A stretch of DNA of 36,862 nt, from assembly GCF_003585935.1 (NCBI RefSeq), contig NZ_NRJG01000021.1:1-36862 (forward strand). Direction: 5' to 3'. Positions within the stretch are counted from its first letter, which is position 1, and each line of letters starts with the position of its first letter. A model generated the notes under the pieces. It was not told the origin of the DNA, did no database searches, and saw only the letters and a program-made list of their open reading frames with translations. The DNA is from Psittacicella hinzii (GTDB lineage: Bacteria > Pseudomonadota > Gammaproteobacteria > Enterobacterales > Psittacicellaceae). Position numbers and translations under genes: made by a program. Shown here piece after piece: positions 19,281-27,386 of the stretch.

Positions 19281-21152
19281 ATGACTGCGCAATCCTTACA
19301 ACCCCAAGCCAACTCCAAGCTCCAAGAGTTCTTAGAACAGTTAAAAACTGCTCTATCTCATATCAATTGGCAAGATATTAATTTTGGTTATCAGTCGCAA
19401 GCGACTAATCTTGCTCAAATGTATAGTTCGAGCCAAGATTATATTAAGGTAATCTTTAATCCTGAATGGCTTGCTCTAGATCCAACCTCATCTTTAAGCT
19501 TATATTGGCCACAAACGGTTAAAGATACACAAAGCAATAATTCGCAAATCTTTAACTTTACCACTTGGCAACACGAACAAGCAAAGCTCTATCAAAAATT
19601 AGTTAAAGAATTTGATCCTAAGTCTTTTATCCCTTGGATTTATAACTTCTTACCTCTCTTAGCTGAACAAGCACAAGATGCGGCTGTTGCTGATTTAACA
19701 ACCAGTAATAACAGTTACAGCTTATTACAATTGTGGCGACGCGCGATAATTTATCCTCGTGCTACTTACTATCCATACTTAAAACTAGCACTACAAAATA
19801 ACCAAGTATATAAGCTAGCTCGTAGCAGCGCGATTACTAATAGCCTAGCGCCGCATTTAGAACAGATTTTAACTTTAGAACTCACAGCCCCTACTCCTTT
19901 TTTACCTCAGGCTACTAACATACTACAGTTAATTAAAGATTTAGACTGGGAAATGCATTTTGATGAGCAAGAGGAAGTGAGAGAATTTGAGTGGTTATTA
20001 GCTCATAGCTTACCTGCAAGTAGCCAAGTTTTATTACAAAGTTGTAAACAAGAACTCTTATGCAAATCTTCCGAATTTAAAAATCTTTCACGTCGGGCTC
20101 TTGCTGCTTGTTGGCATAAACTCTTAACTCTTTATTTTGAGTTAAGCCTAGATTTGCAACAAGATTTACAACCAAATCTGGAACAAGATATACAACCTGC
20201 AATACTTACGCAATTTAATCAAAAATTTGCTACTGCATTAACTGTTACTGAGCTCACTCAAGCCGTAGAACAATTAGCTAAGGACTTTACTCAATACTTT
20301 ATTCACGGTACACCAATAAGTGTTATTGAAGAAAAAACCTTGTTCTATCATAGCTATTTCTCTCATCCGGGTACTTCAGTACTCAAACCACGCTCGGCTA
20401 CGGAATTTGTGGTTGATACAGCTTACGATCTAGCCCAACAACGCGTAAATGCTGTAAGCCATGCTATTAAACAACAAGAGCTAACTGACTTCGCAACCTT
20501 TACTCTTGTTGATATTGGTGCTGGTTCAGGTTGTCTTGGAGCTACTTGTTTACAACTCTTAGCAAGTAAAAATCGTCATGCCCCGTTTAAATTCCATTTA
20601 CTTTCGCTGGACATAGATCCCCAAGCACTTAAGGTAGCACAATATAATCTGCAACGTGTTTTAGATGCGAAAAATATGAGTGCTCAAGAAATTTCAGACG
20701 ATGAGTTTTTAAGTGCTCGCGCTAAAGATCCAACCTTGCAAAACAAGTATAGTTACGAGGTGTTAGCAAGTGATTGGTTATCAGCTTTAAAGGATAAGAA
20801 CCTTCCTCATAAAGTACAAGTGATAGTTTCTAATCCACCTTATATTGATAAAGACGATCCTTTATTAGTACATACGGTTCATGATCCTTTTATTTCTTTA
20901 GTGCCAGAACATTCAGGCATCTATCCATACCAAGAAATACTACTACAAGCTATTAACTATCTAGATCCTCAAGGTGTAGTGGTTTTTGAGCATGGGTATA
21001 ATCAAAAACAAGCGTTAGAAGAACTAGTTCAGCAAATAAACGAACGACCTGAAGTTAAGGCACAAGGACAATACAGCCCTGCTATTGTCTTAGCTGACTA
21101 TAGCGGTAATCCACGTTGTATGTATACATCTTGGCAACCTATAAAAGAATAG
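19281..21152 (+). CDS. prmC: Release factor glutamine methyltransferase PrmC with a long N-terminal extension
   Basis: N5-glutamine methyltransferase that modifies the GGQ motif of peptide-release factors using S-adenosylmethionine. The catalytic domain occupies about 400-623: SAM motif DIGAGSGCLG near 410, acidic motif SLDIDPQAL, catalytic SNPPYIDKDDPLL with NPPY at 518-521, then FISLVPEHSG, VVFEHGYNQ and DYSGNPRCMYTSW, all aligning with E. coli PrmC in order. The normally short N-terminal domain (total about 277 aa) is replaced by roughly 340 residues of helical, Leu/Gln-rich sequence I do not recognise. The usual GEPIAHL...LIPRPDTE segment is degenerate (HGTPISVIE...VLKPRSATE, near 342-375). 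PrmB is the alternative, but the EHGYNQ and DYSGN elements favour PrmC. No ribosome site precedes the ATG. Confidence 0.83.
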   Translation: MTAQSLQPQANSKLQEFLEQLKTALSHINWQDINFGYQSQATNLAQMYSSSQDYIKVIFNPEWLALDPTSSLSLYWPQTVKDTQSNNSQIFNFTTWQHEQAKLYQKLVKEFDPKSFIPWIYNFLPLLAEQAQDAAVADLTTSNNSYSLLQLWRRAIIYPRATYYPYLKLALQNNQVYKLARSSAITNSLAPHLEQILTLELTAPTPFLPQATNILQLIKDLDWEMHFDEQEEVREFEWLLAHSLPASSQVLLQSCKQELLCKSSEFKNLSRRALAACWHKLLTLYFELSLDLQQDLQPNLEQDIQPAILTQFNQKFATALTVTELTQAVEQLAKDFTQYFIHGTPISVIEEKTLFYHSYFSHPGTSVLKPRSATEFVVDTAYDLAQQRVNAVSHAIKQQELTDFATFTLVDIGAGSGCLGATCLQLLASKNRHAPFKFHLLSLDIDPQALKVAQYNLQRVLDAKNMSAQEISDDEFLSARAKDPTLQNKYSYEVLASDWLSALKDKNLPHKVQVIVSNPPYIDKDDPLLVHTVHDPFISLVPEHSGIYPYQEILLQAINYLDPQGVVVFEHGYNQKQALEELVQQINERPEVKAQGQYSPAIVLADYSGNPRCMYTSWQPIKE

Positions 21153-21281
21153 CAGCCCTCTCTATGTCTTGGCTTTAAATTCACAAGATGCCGTAAGGTA
21201 TTATTGTCTTATTCACGCTTTGCCTACCTAAGCGCAAATACATAAAATCCGCAAGCTTTAGCTTAAGTATAGTAAAATATA

Positions 21282-21323
21282 GGCACGCTAAAACCAGAGC
21301 TTTCACTCTTGTTTTAGCGTGCC
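21282..21323 (+). terminator. Hairpin between prmC and lptE
   Basis: A perfect 13-bp stem GGCACGCTAAAAC / GTTTTAGCGTGCC closes an inner stem AGAG / CTCT. The tail is ATTTAATATT, so it is probably a weak terminator of prmC. It ends 43 nt before the lptE ATG. Confidence 0.55.
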
Positions 21324-21366
21324 ATTTAATATTAATGCAACTTAAAAACCGTATTTAGACAGAAGC

Positions 21367-22305
21367 ATGTTACATCGCTTTTTTAATCTCCGCGCAGCAG
21401 TTACTCTCGGAGTTGCTGCTCTAGGCTTAAGCAGTTGTGTGAATTATTCGGTCGTAAATGTACCACATATTTCATACGACTATAAATATTTAACCTTAAG
21501 CTCTCCAGATCCAGATTTATATCGTATTCTCCGTGACACTCTTGCACGCGAAAATATTTTTGTTGTCGATCAAACTACTTCACAAGAACAACTAGCAACT
21601 CTGGTACGTGAAGTTGGTACTTCCATGACGCAACATCGTAAACAAGTACCACTACGCAATATTAACTATCGTCCACAAACAACAAGTGCTACAAGTGGTA
21701 ATCTAACGCGTCAAAGTACAGATAAAAATCCGTACAACATTACCAAAATCGAACAATGTACAGGCGAACACTTAAATTTAGATTGTATTCGCAACTTTAT
21801 CCCAGAATTAAACATTGTAAGTTATAGTGAATCACTAAAAAACCTTACTTTAAACAATTCTGGTTCAGCTGTACAAAAACTCTTTATTGGTAATTTAGTT
21901 ACTTACTTAAATATTCCTCATTTTGGGACAATAAATATCAACGAAATTAGTAGTGATACCCAACTCTACGATGATAAACAACCATTAGCCGCAATTCGTG
22001 CTGGACAACAAGCTACGCTCTTAATGCAAAAAACCGTTGCTGAAGCTATTGTAAATAAAGTGGTGTTTGTGTTTGAGGATCAAACTTTACGTGACTTCCA
22101 AAAAGGTCGTCCGTCTTACTACTCAACAAGTACAGTTAATCCGACAACGACTACTAGTCAAGCAACAACTACTAATTCAACCACGAATACAACAACTAGC
22201 ACTACGAACGTAACTAATACTACGAATAGTAGCAATAACAGCTCTACTAACAGTAGCAACAACACTATCAACAGTAGCAATAGTTCAAATAGTGGTAACA
22301 AGTAA
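21367..22305 (+). CDS. lptE: LPS-assembly lipoprotein LptE
   Basis: Outer-membrane lipoprotein that plugs LptD for lipopolysaccharide delivery. A signal peptide with basic start, hydrophobic core AAVTLGVAALGL and lipobox LSSC gives lipidated Cys24. Val at +2 is not an inner-membrane retention signal. After it, LSSPDPDLYRILRDTLARENIFVVD parallels the E. coli LptE segment around SGDPNGPLSRAVRNQL, and a late helix (LMQKTVAEAIVNKVVF) fits the family. The protein is 312 aa against about 193, owing to a middle insert and a Ser/Thr/Asn-rich low-complexity tail (about 250-312). Adjacency to holA and nearby leuS (the E. coli order is leuS-lptE-holA) supports the call, since sequence similarity alone is modest. 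Confidence 0.75.
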   Translation: MLHRFFNLRAAVTLGVAALGLSSCVNYSVVNVPHISYDYKYLTLSSPDPDLYRILRDTLARENIFVVDQTTSQEQLATLVREVGTSMTQHRKQVPLRNINYRPQTTSATSGNLTRQSTDKNPYNITKIEQCTGEHLNLDCIRNFIPELNIVSYSESLKNLTLNNSGSAVQKLFIGNLVTYLNIPHFGTININEISSDTQLYDDKQPLAAIRAGQQATLLMQKTVAEAIVNKVVFVFEDQTLRDFQKGRPSYYSTSTVNPTTTTSQATTTNSTTNTTTSTTNVTNTTNSSNNSSTNSSNNTINSSNSSNSGNK

Positions 22306-22321
22306 TTACTCTAAGTAATAA

Positions 22322-22465
22322 TTCTCTATTATCTAGAGAACTATGAGCTACAAAGCAATTCTCTAGAAGGCTATTCTCTAGGATAACCGTTCTCTAGAAA
22401 ACGATTATCTTGTAGAAATTCTTTAGAAACTAATTCTCTAGAAACGTATGTTCTATATCTTCCTT
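22322..22465. repeat. TTCTCTAGAA repeat array between lptE and holA
   Basis: Near-palindromic words related to TTCTCTAGAA begin at 22359, 22374, 22390, 22405, 22419, 22434 and 22451, spaced 14-17 bp (mean about 15.3). Related copies lie at 22322 and 22329. The array fills most of the spacer before the holA leader hairpin. Confidence 0.6.
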
Positions 22466-22499
22466 GAGAATACAAAAGTTATTACTTCTAAGTTTCACC

Positions 22500-22525
22500 A
22501 AATGCACACTTCGGTGTGCATTTTT
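22500..22525 (+). terminator. TTCG-loop terminator just before holA
   Basis: A perfect 10-bp stem AAATGCACAC / GTGTGCATTT with a stable TTCG tetraloop and a run of five T. It reads as the lptE terminator, yet it ends 14 nt before the holA ATG with no room for a promoter, so holA must be transcribed through it. Confidence 0.85.
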
Positions 22526-22539
22526 GCTAGGTTTATTTT

Positions 22540-23679
22540 ATGACCTTATTGCAATTTACTACCGAAACCTTAGCTAAAGATTTAGAAAGAAACGGCTTTC
22601 CGCATTACTTTCTCATTACTGGTAAAGATTTACTTTTACAAAAAGAAGCTGTAGACGCTTTACAAAAGATTACAAGCGATCCTAATTCACCAATTTATTG
22701 TGAAGAAAGTGAAATCTATACCGATGCGGATAATTTTGATTTAAACGAACTCTTACTTGAAGTAAACCAAGTTGGTTTATTTGGCGTGCGTAAACTAATT
22801 AAGATTATCTTTAATCGCAGCATTTCCGCACAAATGCTTAAAAGCCTAACTACTTTAGCTAAAGCTAACGATCAGTTTCACGTATATGCTTTTATTCTCC
22901 TTAATTGGGAAAACAAACACGAAAAAACTGATTTCTATCAAGCCTTTAAAACCCATACTCACTGTGCACAAATCCAATGCTTACCTATCACAGGAGATAA
23001 GTATCGTTCATGGATTCGCCGCCGCTTACGTAAAATGAAATTTACGTTTGATGAAGAAGTAATTGAGTTTCTGTTTGATAACTTTGAGAACAATATGTTT
23101 ACTCTGCAGCAGTTACTCGAGCAAATTCAATTACGCGATATTAAGCACATTAGCGTAAGCTTGATCGATCAAATTTCCCAGCAGTTCTCTGACTATAGTG
23201 TATTTGATTTAATGCAACACGCTGTAGCCGGACGGATTAATAAAGCCATGATAGTTTTAGATTATCTGGTATACCAGAAAAAAGAAAATATCACGACTAT
23301 TATCGGGATTATGCGCCGCGAATTAATTAATATTTATAGTTTTCGCAGTCGTAGCCCCGCTAAATCAGCAGCCGAACTCATGAGTACTCCTTTAATGCGC
23401 GATACGCTTGAGCCGCGTGAAGAGGAACGTTTTCGTCGCACCTATTGGGATAAGCATAAACGTCAAATTTATCAACAATACTTAAGTCAAACCTTAACGC
23501 GTGATCGTCTGTATAAACTGTTTATCTTTTTATGTGATTTAGACATTGCGGCTAAGACTTGTTTAAGGGAAGAAAAAATTATTCCGCTAATTAAAATTTT
23601 CTTTACCGAAATGCATAATCCTAAACCTTTTGCCTTACCTAGTTATGAACTGTTCGGCAATAAGTTTTTAATCTCATAA
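22540..23679 (+). CDS. holA: DNA polymerase III subunit delta (HolA)
   Basis: Delta subunit of the clamp loader, which opens the beta clamp during replication. The protein fits the family pattern: an N-terminal segment HYFLITGKDLLLQKEAVDAL corresponding to AAYLLLGNDPLLLQE in E. coli, then NQVGLFGVRKLIKIIF corresponding to the beta-binding MSLFASRQTLLLL region. LFDNFENNMFTLQQLLEQI corresponds to the conserved CYEGNLLALAQALE helix, and the C-terminal segment has TTIIGIMRRELINI like ILLRTLQRELLLL. At 379 aa it is slightly longer than the usual 343. The gene directly follows a terminator hairpin and has only a weak ribosome site (TAGG). It shares a terminator with convergent leuS. Confidence 0.87.
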   Translation: MTLLQFTTETLAKDLERNGFPHYFLITGKDLLLQKEAVDALQKITSDPNSPIYCEESEIYTDADNFDLNELLLEVNQVGLFGVRKLIKIIFNRSISAQMLKSLTTLAKANDQFHVYAFILLNWENKHEKTDFYQAFKTHTHCAQIQCLPITGDKYRSWIRRRLRKMKFTFDEEVIEFLFDNFENNMFTLQQLLEQIQLRDIKHISVSLIDQISQQFSDYSVFDLMQHAVAGRINKAMIVLDYLVYQKKENITTIIGIMRRELINIYSFRSRSPAKSAAELMSTPLMRDTLEPREEERFRRTYWDKHKRQIYQQYLSQTLTRDRLYKLFIFLCDLDIAAKTCLREEKIIPLIKIFFTEMHNPKPFALPSYELFGNKFLIS

Positions 23680-23720
23680 AAAATACTCCTCGGGTAAAAC
23701 CTCGAGGAGTATTTTTTATG
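23675..23720. terminator. Bidirectional terminator between holA and leuS
   Basis: An 18-bp perfect stem (23675-23692 with 23703-23720) containing A6 on one arm and T6 on the other, so it can stop transcription from either side. It starts just before the holA stop at 23679 and lies 80 nt from the leuS stop. Confidence 0.95.
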
Positions 23721-23799
23721 ATTTTTATGTTTTAGTTGTAATTTAGCTCTAGCTATTGTGTAACTACACAACCTAAAGTGATATACAGCTAACTCTAAA

Positions 23800-26433
23800 T
23801 TATTTAACTACAATATTAACAAGTTTGTTAGGTACGTAAATTACTTTTATTACTTGTTGTTCTGTAGTAAATTTCACTACGTTTTCGTCAGCTAGTGCAG
23901 CTTGTTTAACTTCTTCTTCAGTTGCTGCAGTTGGTAATTCTAAACGTGCTCTTAATTTACCATTTACTTGTACCACGATTAATTTGGTATCAGTTTCCAT
24001 TGCTTTTTTATCAGCAACTGGTAAAGCTGCGAAATCTAACACTGAATCACGACCTAAAAGTTTCCATAGGTAGTGAGTAATGTGTGGAGTTAATGGTTGT
24101 AATAATAACACTAAAGATTCAACCGCTTCGTGCATTACCGCAAAGTCTAAAGCTGTTTCTAATGGGTGTTTCGTTAATGAGTTCATTAACTCCATTACCG
24201 CCGCGATAGCTGTGTTATACGCTTGACGGTTTTCTACGTCATCACGTACTTTAGCAATCGTCATGTGCACTAAACGACGGATTTCTTTTTGTTCTTTGTT
24301 TAGGTCAGCATGATTAAAGCTTAAATCTGTAAAGCCTTTTTCTTTTGCACCTAAAACCACATCATGGCTTAAATTCCATACACGACGTAAGAAACGTGAA
24401 GCACCTTCTACACCAGATTCAGACCATTCAAATGAAGCTTCCATTGGTGCACCGAACATAATATACAGACGTACAGCATCCGCACCATAGGTATCTAACA
24501 TTTCTTTTGGTGAAACCCCGTTGTTTTTCGACTTAGACATTTTCACCATGCCGTTATGAATAACTTTATGTTTACCGTCTAAAGTCGTACCGCCAACGAT
24601 TGCACCTTTTTCGTCGCGTTGAATGTTAACTTCTTTTTCTTTTAACCATACGCGTGAACTATTTTCATCAACGTAGTACCAAGCATTGTTTAACACCATG
24701 CCTAGTGGGATATATTGATCGATTGGTTCATCACATGCAGAAATTAAACCTTCATTACGCATTAATTTGTGGAAGAAACGTACGTATAGTAAGTGGAGCA
24801 CTGCGTGCTCGATACCACCTACGTAGTTATCTACTGGTAACCAGTAGTCAGCTTCTTCTTTGTTAAACATGCCTGTATCACAAGTTGGTGAACAGTAACG
24901 TGCATAGTACCATGATGATTCCATGAACGTATCAAAGGTATCTGTTTCACGTGTAGCAGGTTGACCTTTATAAGTCGTAGTTTGCCATGCTGTATCATGT
25001 ACTAGTGGGTTTGTAACTTCTCCGCCTAATACAACATTTTCAGGTAATACTACAGGTAAATCTTTATCTTCAACCGGTACAATTGAACCATCAGCAAGTT
25101 TTACCATTGGGATCGGACAGCCCCAGTATCTTTGACGAGATACACCCCAGTCACGTAGACGGAAGTTAACGTGGAACTCACCTTTACCTAATTCTTTTAA
25201 TTTGTTACCAATAGCAGCGTGTGCTTGTTCTGATGTTAGACCATCAAACTCACCTGAATTAAAGAGTACACCTTTATCGGTAAATGCACCTTTAGAGAAG
25301 TCCCAATCTGCACCATCAGTAGCTTTAATTACTGGTTTTAAAGCAATGTTATATTTTTGTGCTACTTCCCAGTCACGCTCATCGTGCGATGGTACTGACA
25401 TTACAGCACCTGTACCATAAGTCATAAGTACGAAGTTAGCAATGTAAACTGGAACTTCTTGTTGGGTTAAAGGATGTTTAACTTTAACTCCTAAATCAAA
25501 AGCTAATTTCTCCATGGTAGACATATCAGCTTCTGAAGTTTTAACAGCTTTACATTTTTCTACGAACTCGTTTACTGCAGGATCTTGTTTCGCAATTTCT
25601 AGCGCTAATGGATGTTGAGCTGCAATAGCACAGTAAGTTACACCCATGAATGTGTCTGGACGAGTCGTAAATACTTTTAAGTTCGCTAATGCAGGATCAA
25701 CCGTAAACTTACCTGTATTAGTAACTTCGAAAGTAATCTCAACCCCTTCTGAACGACCGATCCAGTTACGTTGCATTTGACGTACACGCTCTGGCCATTT
25801 GTCCATATGATCTAGACTATCAAGTAACTCTTGCGCATAATCAGAGATCTTAATAAACCATTGATCTAATTCACGTTGTACTACAGGAGTATCACAACGC
25901 CAACAACAACCATCAACTACTTGCTCATTTGCAAGTACGGTTTTATCTTTCTCACACCAGTTAACCGCTGATTTTTTACGGTAAATGATACCTTTTTCAT
26001 ATAGGCGAGTGAAGAATTGTTGCTCCCAACGGTAGTATTCAGGACGACAAGTTGTTACTTCACGATCCCAGTCATAACTAAAACCTAGTTGTTTAACGGT
26101 TTTTTTCATGGACTCAATATTTTGATAAGTCCATTTTGCAGGAGAAGTGTTGTGGGCAATCGCTGCGTTTTCAGCTGGCATACCAAACGAGTCCCAACCA
26201 AATGGGTTTAATACGTTTTTACCTAGCATACGTTGGTAACGTGCTACTACGTCACCGATTGTATAGTTACGCACGTGACCCATGTGTAATTCACCTGATG
26301 GGTAAGGGAACATTACTAAGCTATAGAATTTCTCTTTGTTTGGATCAACTTCTACGTGGAAAGTATTGTTGTCTGCCCAGAATTTTTGCGCTTGCGCTTC
26401 TAGTTCATGGGGCTTATAAATATATTCGCTCAT
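23800..26433 (-). CDS. leuS: Leucyl-tRNA synthetase
   Basis: Class I aminoacyl-tRNA synthetase that charges tRNA-Leu. The HIGH motif appears as PSGELHMGHVRNY near residues 45-57. The CP1 editing domain carries TRPDTFMGVTYCAIAAQHPL and GTGAVMSVPSHDERDW. The signature KMSKSKNNGVSP is near 630, followed by an anticodon-binding helical bundle and a C-terminal domain (VVQVNGKLRARLELP). At 877 aa it is normal (E. coli 860). AAGG lies 7 nt before the ATG. Unlike E. coli, leuS is not the first gene of the lptE-holA operon: it faces holA and is divergent from the giant ZapA-like gene. No T-box or leader peptide was seen upstream. Confidence 0.98.
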   Translation of the reverse strand: MSEYIYKPHELEAQAQKFWADNNTFHVEVDPNKEKFYSLVMFPYPSGELHMGHVRNYTIGDVVARYQRMLGKNVLNPFGWDSFGMPAENAAIAHNTSPAKWTYQNIESMKKTVKQLGFSYDWDREVTTCRPEYYRWEQQFFTRLYEKGIIYRKKSAVNWCEKDKTVLANEQVVDGCCWRCDTPVVQRELDQWFIKISDYAQELLDSLDHMDKWPERVRQMQRNWIGRSEGVEITFEVTNTGKFTVDPALANLKVFTTRPDTFMGVTYCAIAAQHPLALEIAKQDPAVNEFVEKCKAVKTSEADMSTMEKLAFDLGVKVKHPLTQQEVPVYIANFVLMTYGTGAVMSVPSHDERDWEVAQKYNIALKPVIKATDGADWDFSKGAFTDKGVLFNSGEFDGLTSEQAHAAIGNKLKELGKGEFHVNFRLRDWGVSRQRYWGCPIPMVKLADGSIVPVEDKDLPVVLPENVVLGGEVTNPLVHDTAWQTTTYKGQPATRETDTFDTFMESSWYYARYCSPTCDTGMFNKEEADYWLPVDNYVGGIEHAVLHLLYVRFFHKLMRNEGLISACDEPIDQYIPLGMVLNNAWYYVDENSSRVWLKEKEVNIQRDEKGAIVGGTTLDGKHKVIHNGMVKMSKSKNNGVSPKEMLDTYGADAVRLYIMFGAPMEASFEWSESGVEGASRFLRRVWNLSHDVVLGAKEKGFTDLSFNHADLNKEQKEIRRLVHMTIAKVRDDVENRQAYNTAIAAVMELMNSLTKHPLETALDFAVMHEAVESLVLLLQPLTPHITHYLWKLLGRDSVLDFAALPVADKKAMETDTKLIVVQVNGKLRARLELPTAATEEEVKQAALADENVVKFTTEQQVIKVIYVPNKLVNIVVK

Positions 26434-27386
26434 GAGTAAACCTTGTTAGAAAGTACCAATCAAACATAAATATAGGATTAAACATCCCTTACTAGTTAAT
26501 AACTACGCAAGTAACGTTTAATTCTGCTCATAAAATATTAACCAGCCTTATAGCGGTTAATTTATTTTTATACCATATTTTCGTAATTGATACCCATATT
26601 TCAGGAGTAAAAAATTTTAAATCTGTCGTTAATTATACTCTAGGCTACTAGTGCTTGCACTATAAAAACTTACATATGTAGATAATTTTATAAAAATTGA
26701 TCTAAAAGCTAGTTTTAATCTTTCTTAACACAAATTACTCGCCGTAATCTCGCACATATTTAAGAAAAAAAAGCAAAAAAGTAGTAAACTTATATAAGAG
26801 TAAACTAGGTATTTCTGTGCCTAAATTTTATCTAGATGGCATTGCCCTTAGATAACTAATTTAGCGTCACTTAATCTAAACATATACCTAGCCTACACCT
26901 TGAAATAAATAGGCAAAAAGACCAGTTATTTCTTGGTAGTAATCTTCTTATAAGCGCAAACTATAAACTCTAAAACTATAAACGCAAAAAGCTATAACTA
27001 AAACAAGAAAAGAAAAAACAACAACTAAGCTTTAACCAACACAATTACATTCACAATTAGTACTAGCCCCTAATTGGAATTATTCTTTTCTCGTGAATAA
27101 ATATTTCTTAAAAGAAAAGTAATTATCACAAGAAAGAACTTTAATAGCTTGAATTGTAGTTATAGTTAACCTATTAATTGATGTTATAGATGACCTTAGC
27201 AAGTTCAAGTTAACCCTCATATAAGGTTCACTTTCGGTTCTATTAAGTTTGTTGCTTTGAGATTACTCTTTACTTACTTTTACCACTCTCACCAGAATCC
27301 TTAAGTGTTGATTCTTATCCGTTTGCTTATTGCTCGGCTCTAGTGTTTAACACTAAAGTTGAGCCTTTACCACTGATTTAAATATT
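26434..27386. other. Divergent promoter region between leuS and the ZapA-like gene
   Basis: About 950 bp of very AT-rich sequence with no gene. CTATAAAC-type words recur at 26961, 26976 and 26991 (15-bp steps). Imperfect inverted repeats are present near 27080-27140 (TTTCTT / AAGAAA inside a longer mismatched stem). No promoter could be assigned with confidence. Confidence 0.5.
27336..27365 (+). promoter_or_regulatory. Leader hairpin before the ZapA-like gene
   Basis: An inner perfect stem TAGTGTT / AACACTA and an outer stem GGCTC / GAGCC, ending 21 nt before the ATG and followed by TTTACC. The upstream gene points the other way, so this is not a terminator of a preceding gene. It may act in attenuation or translation control. 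Confidence 0.5.
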
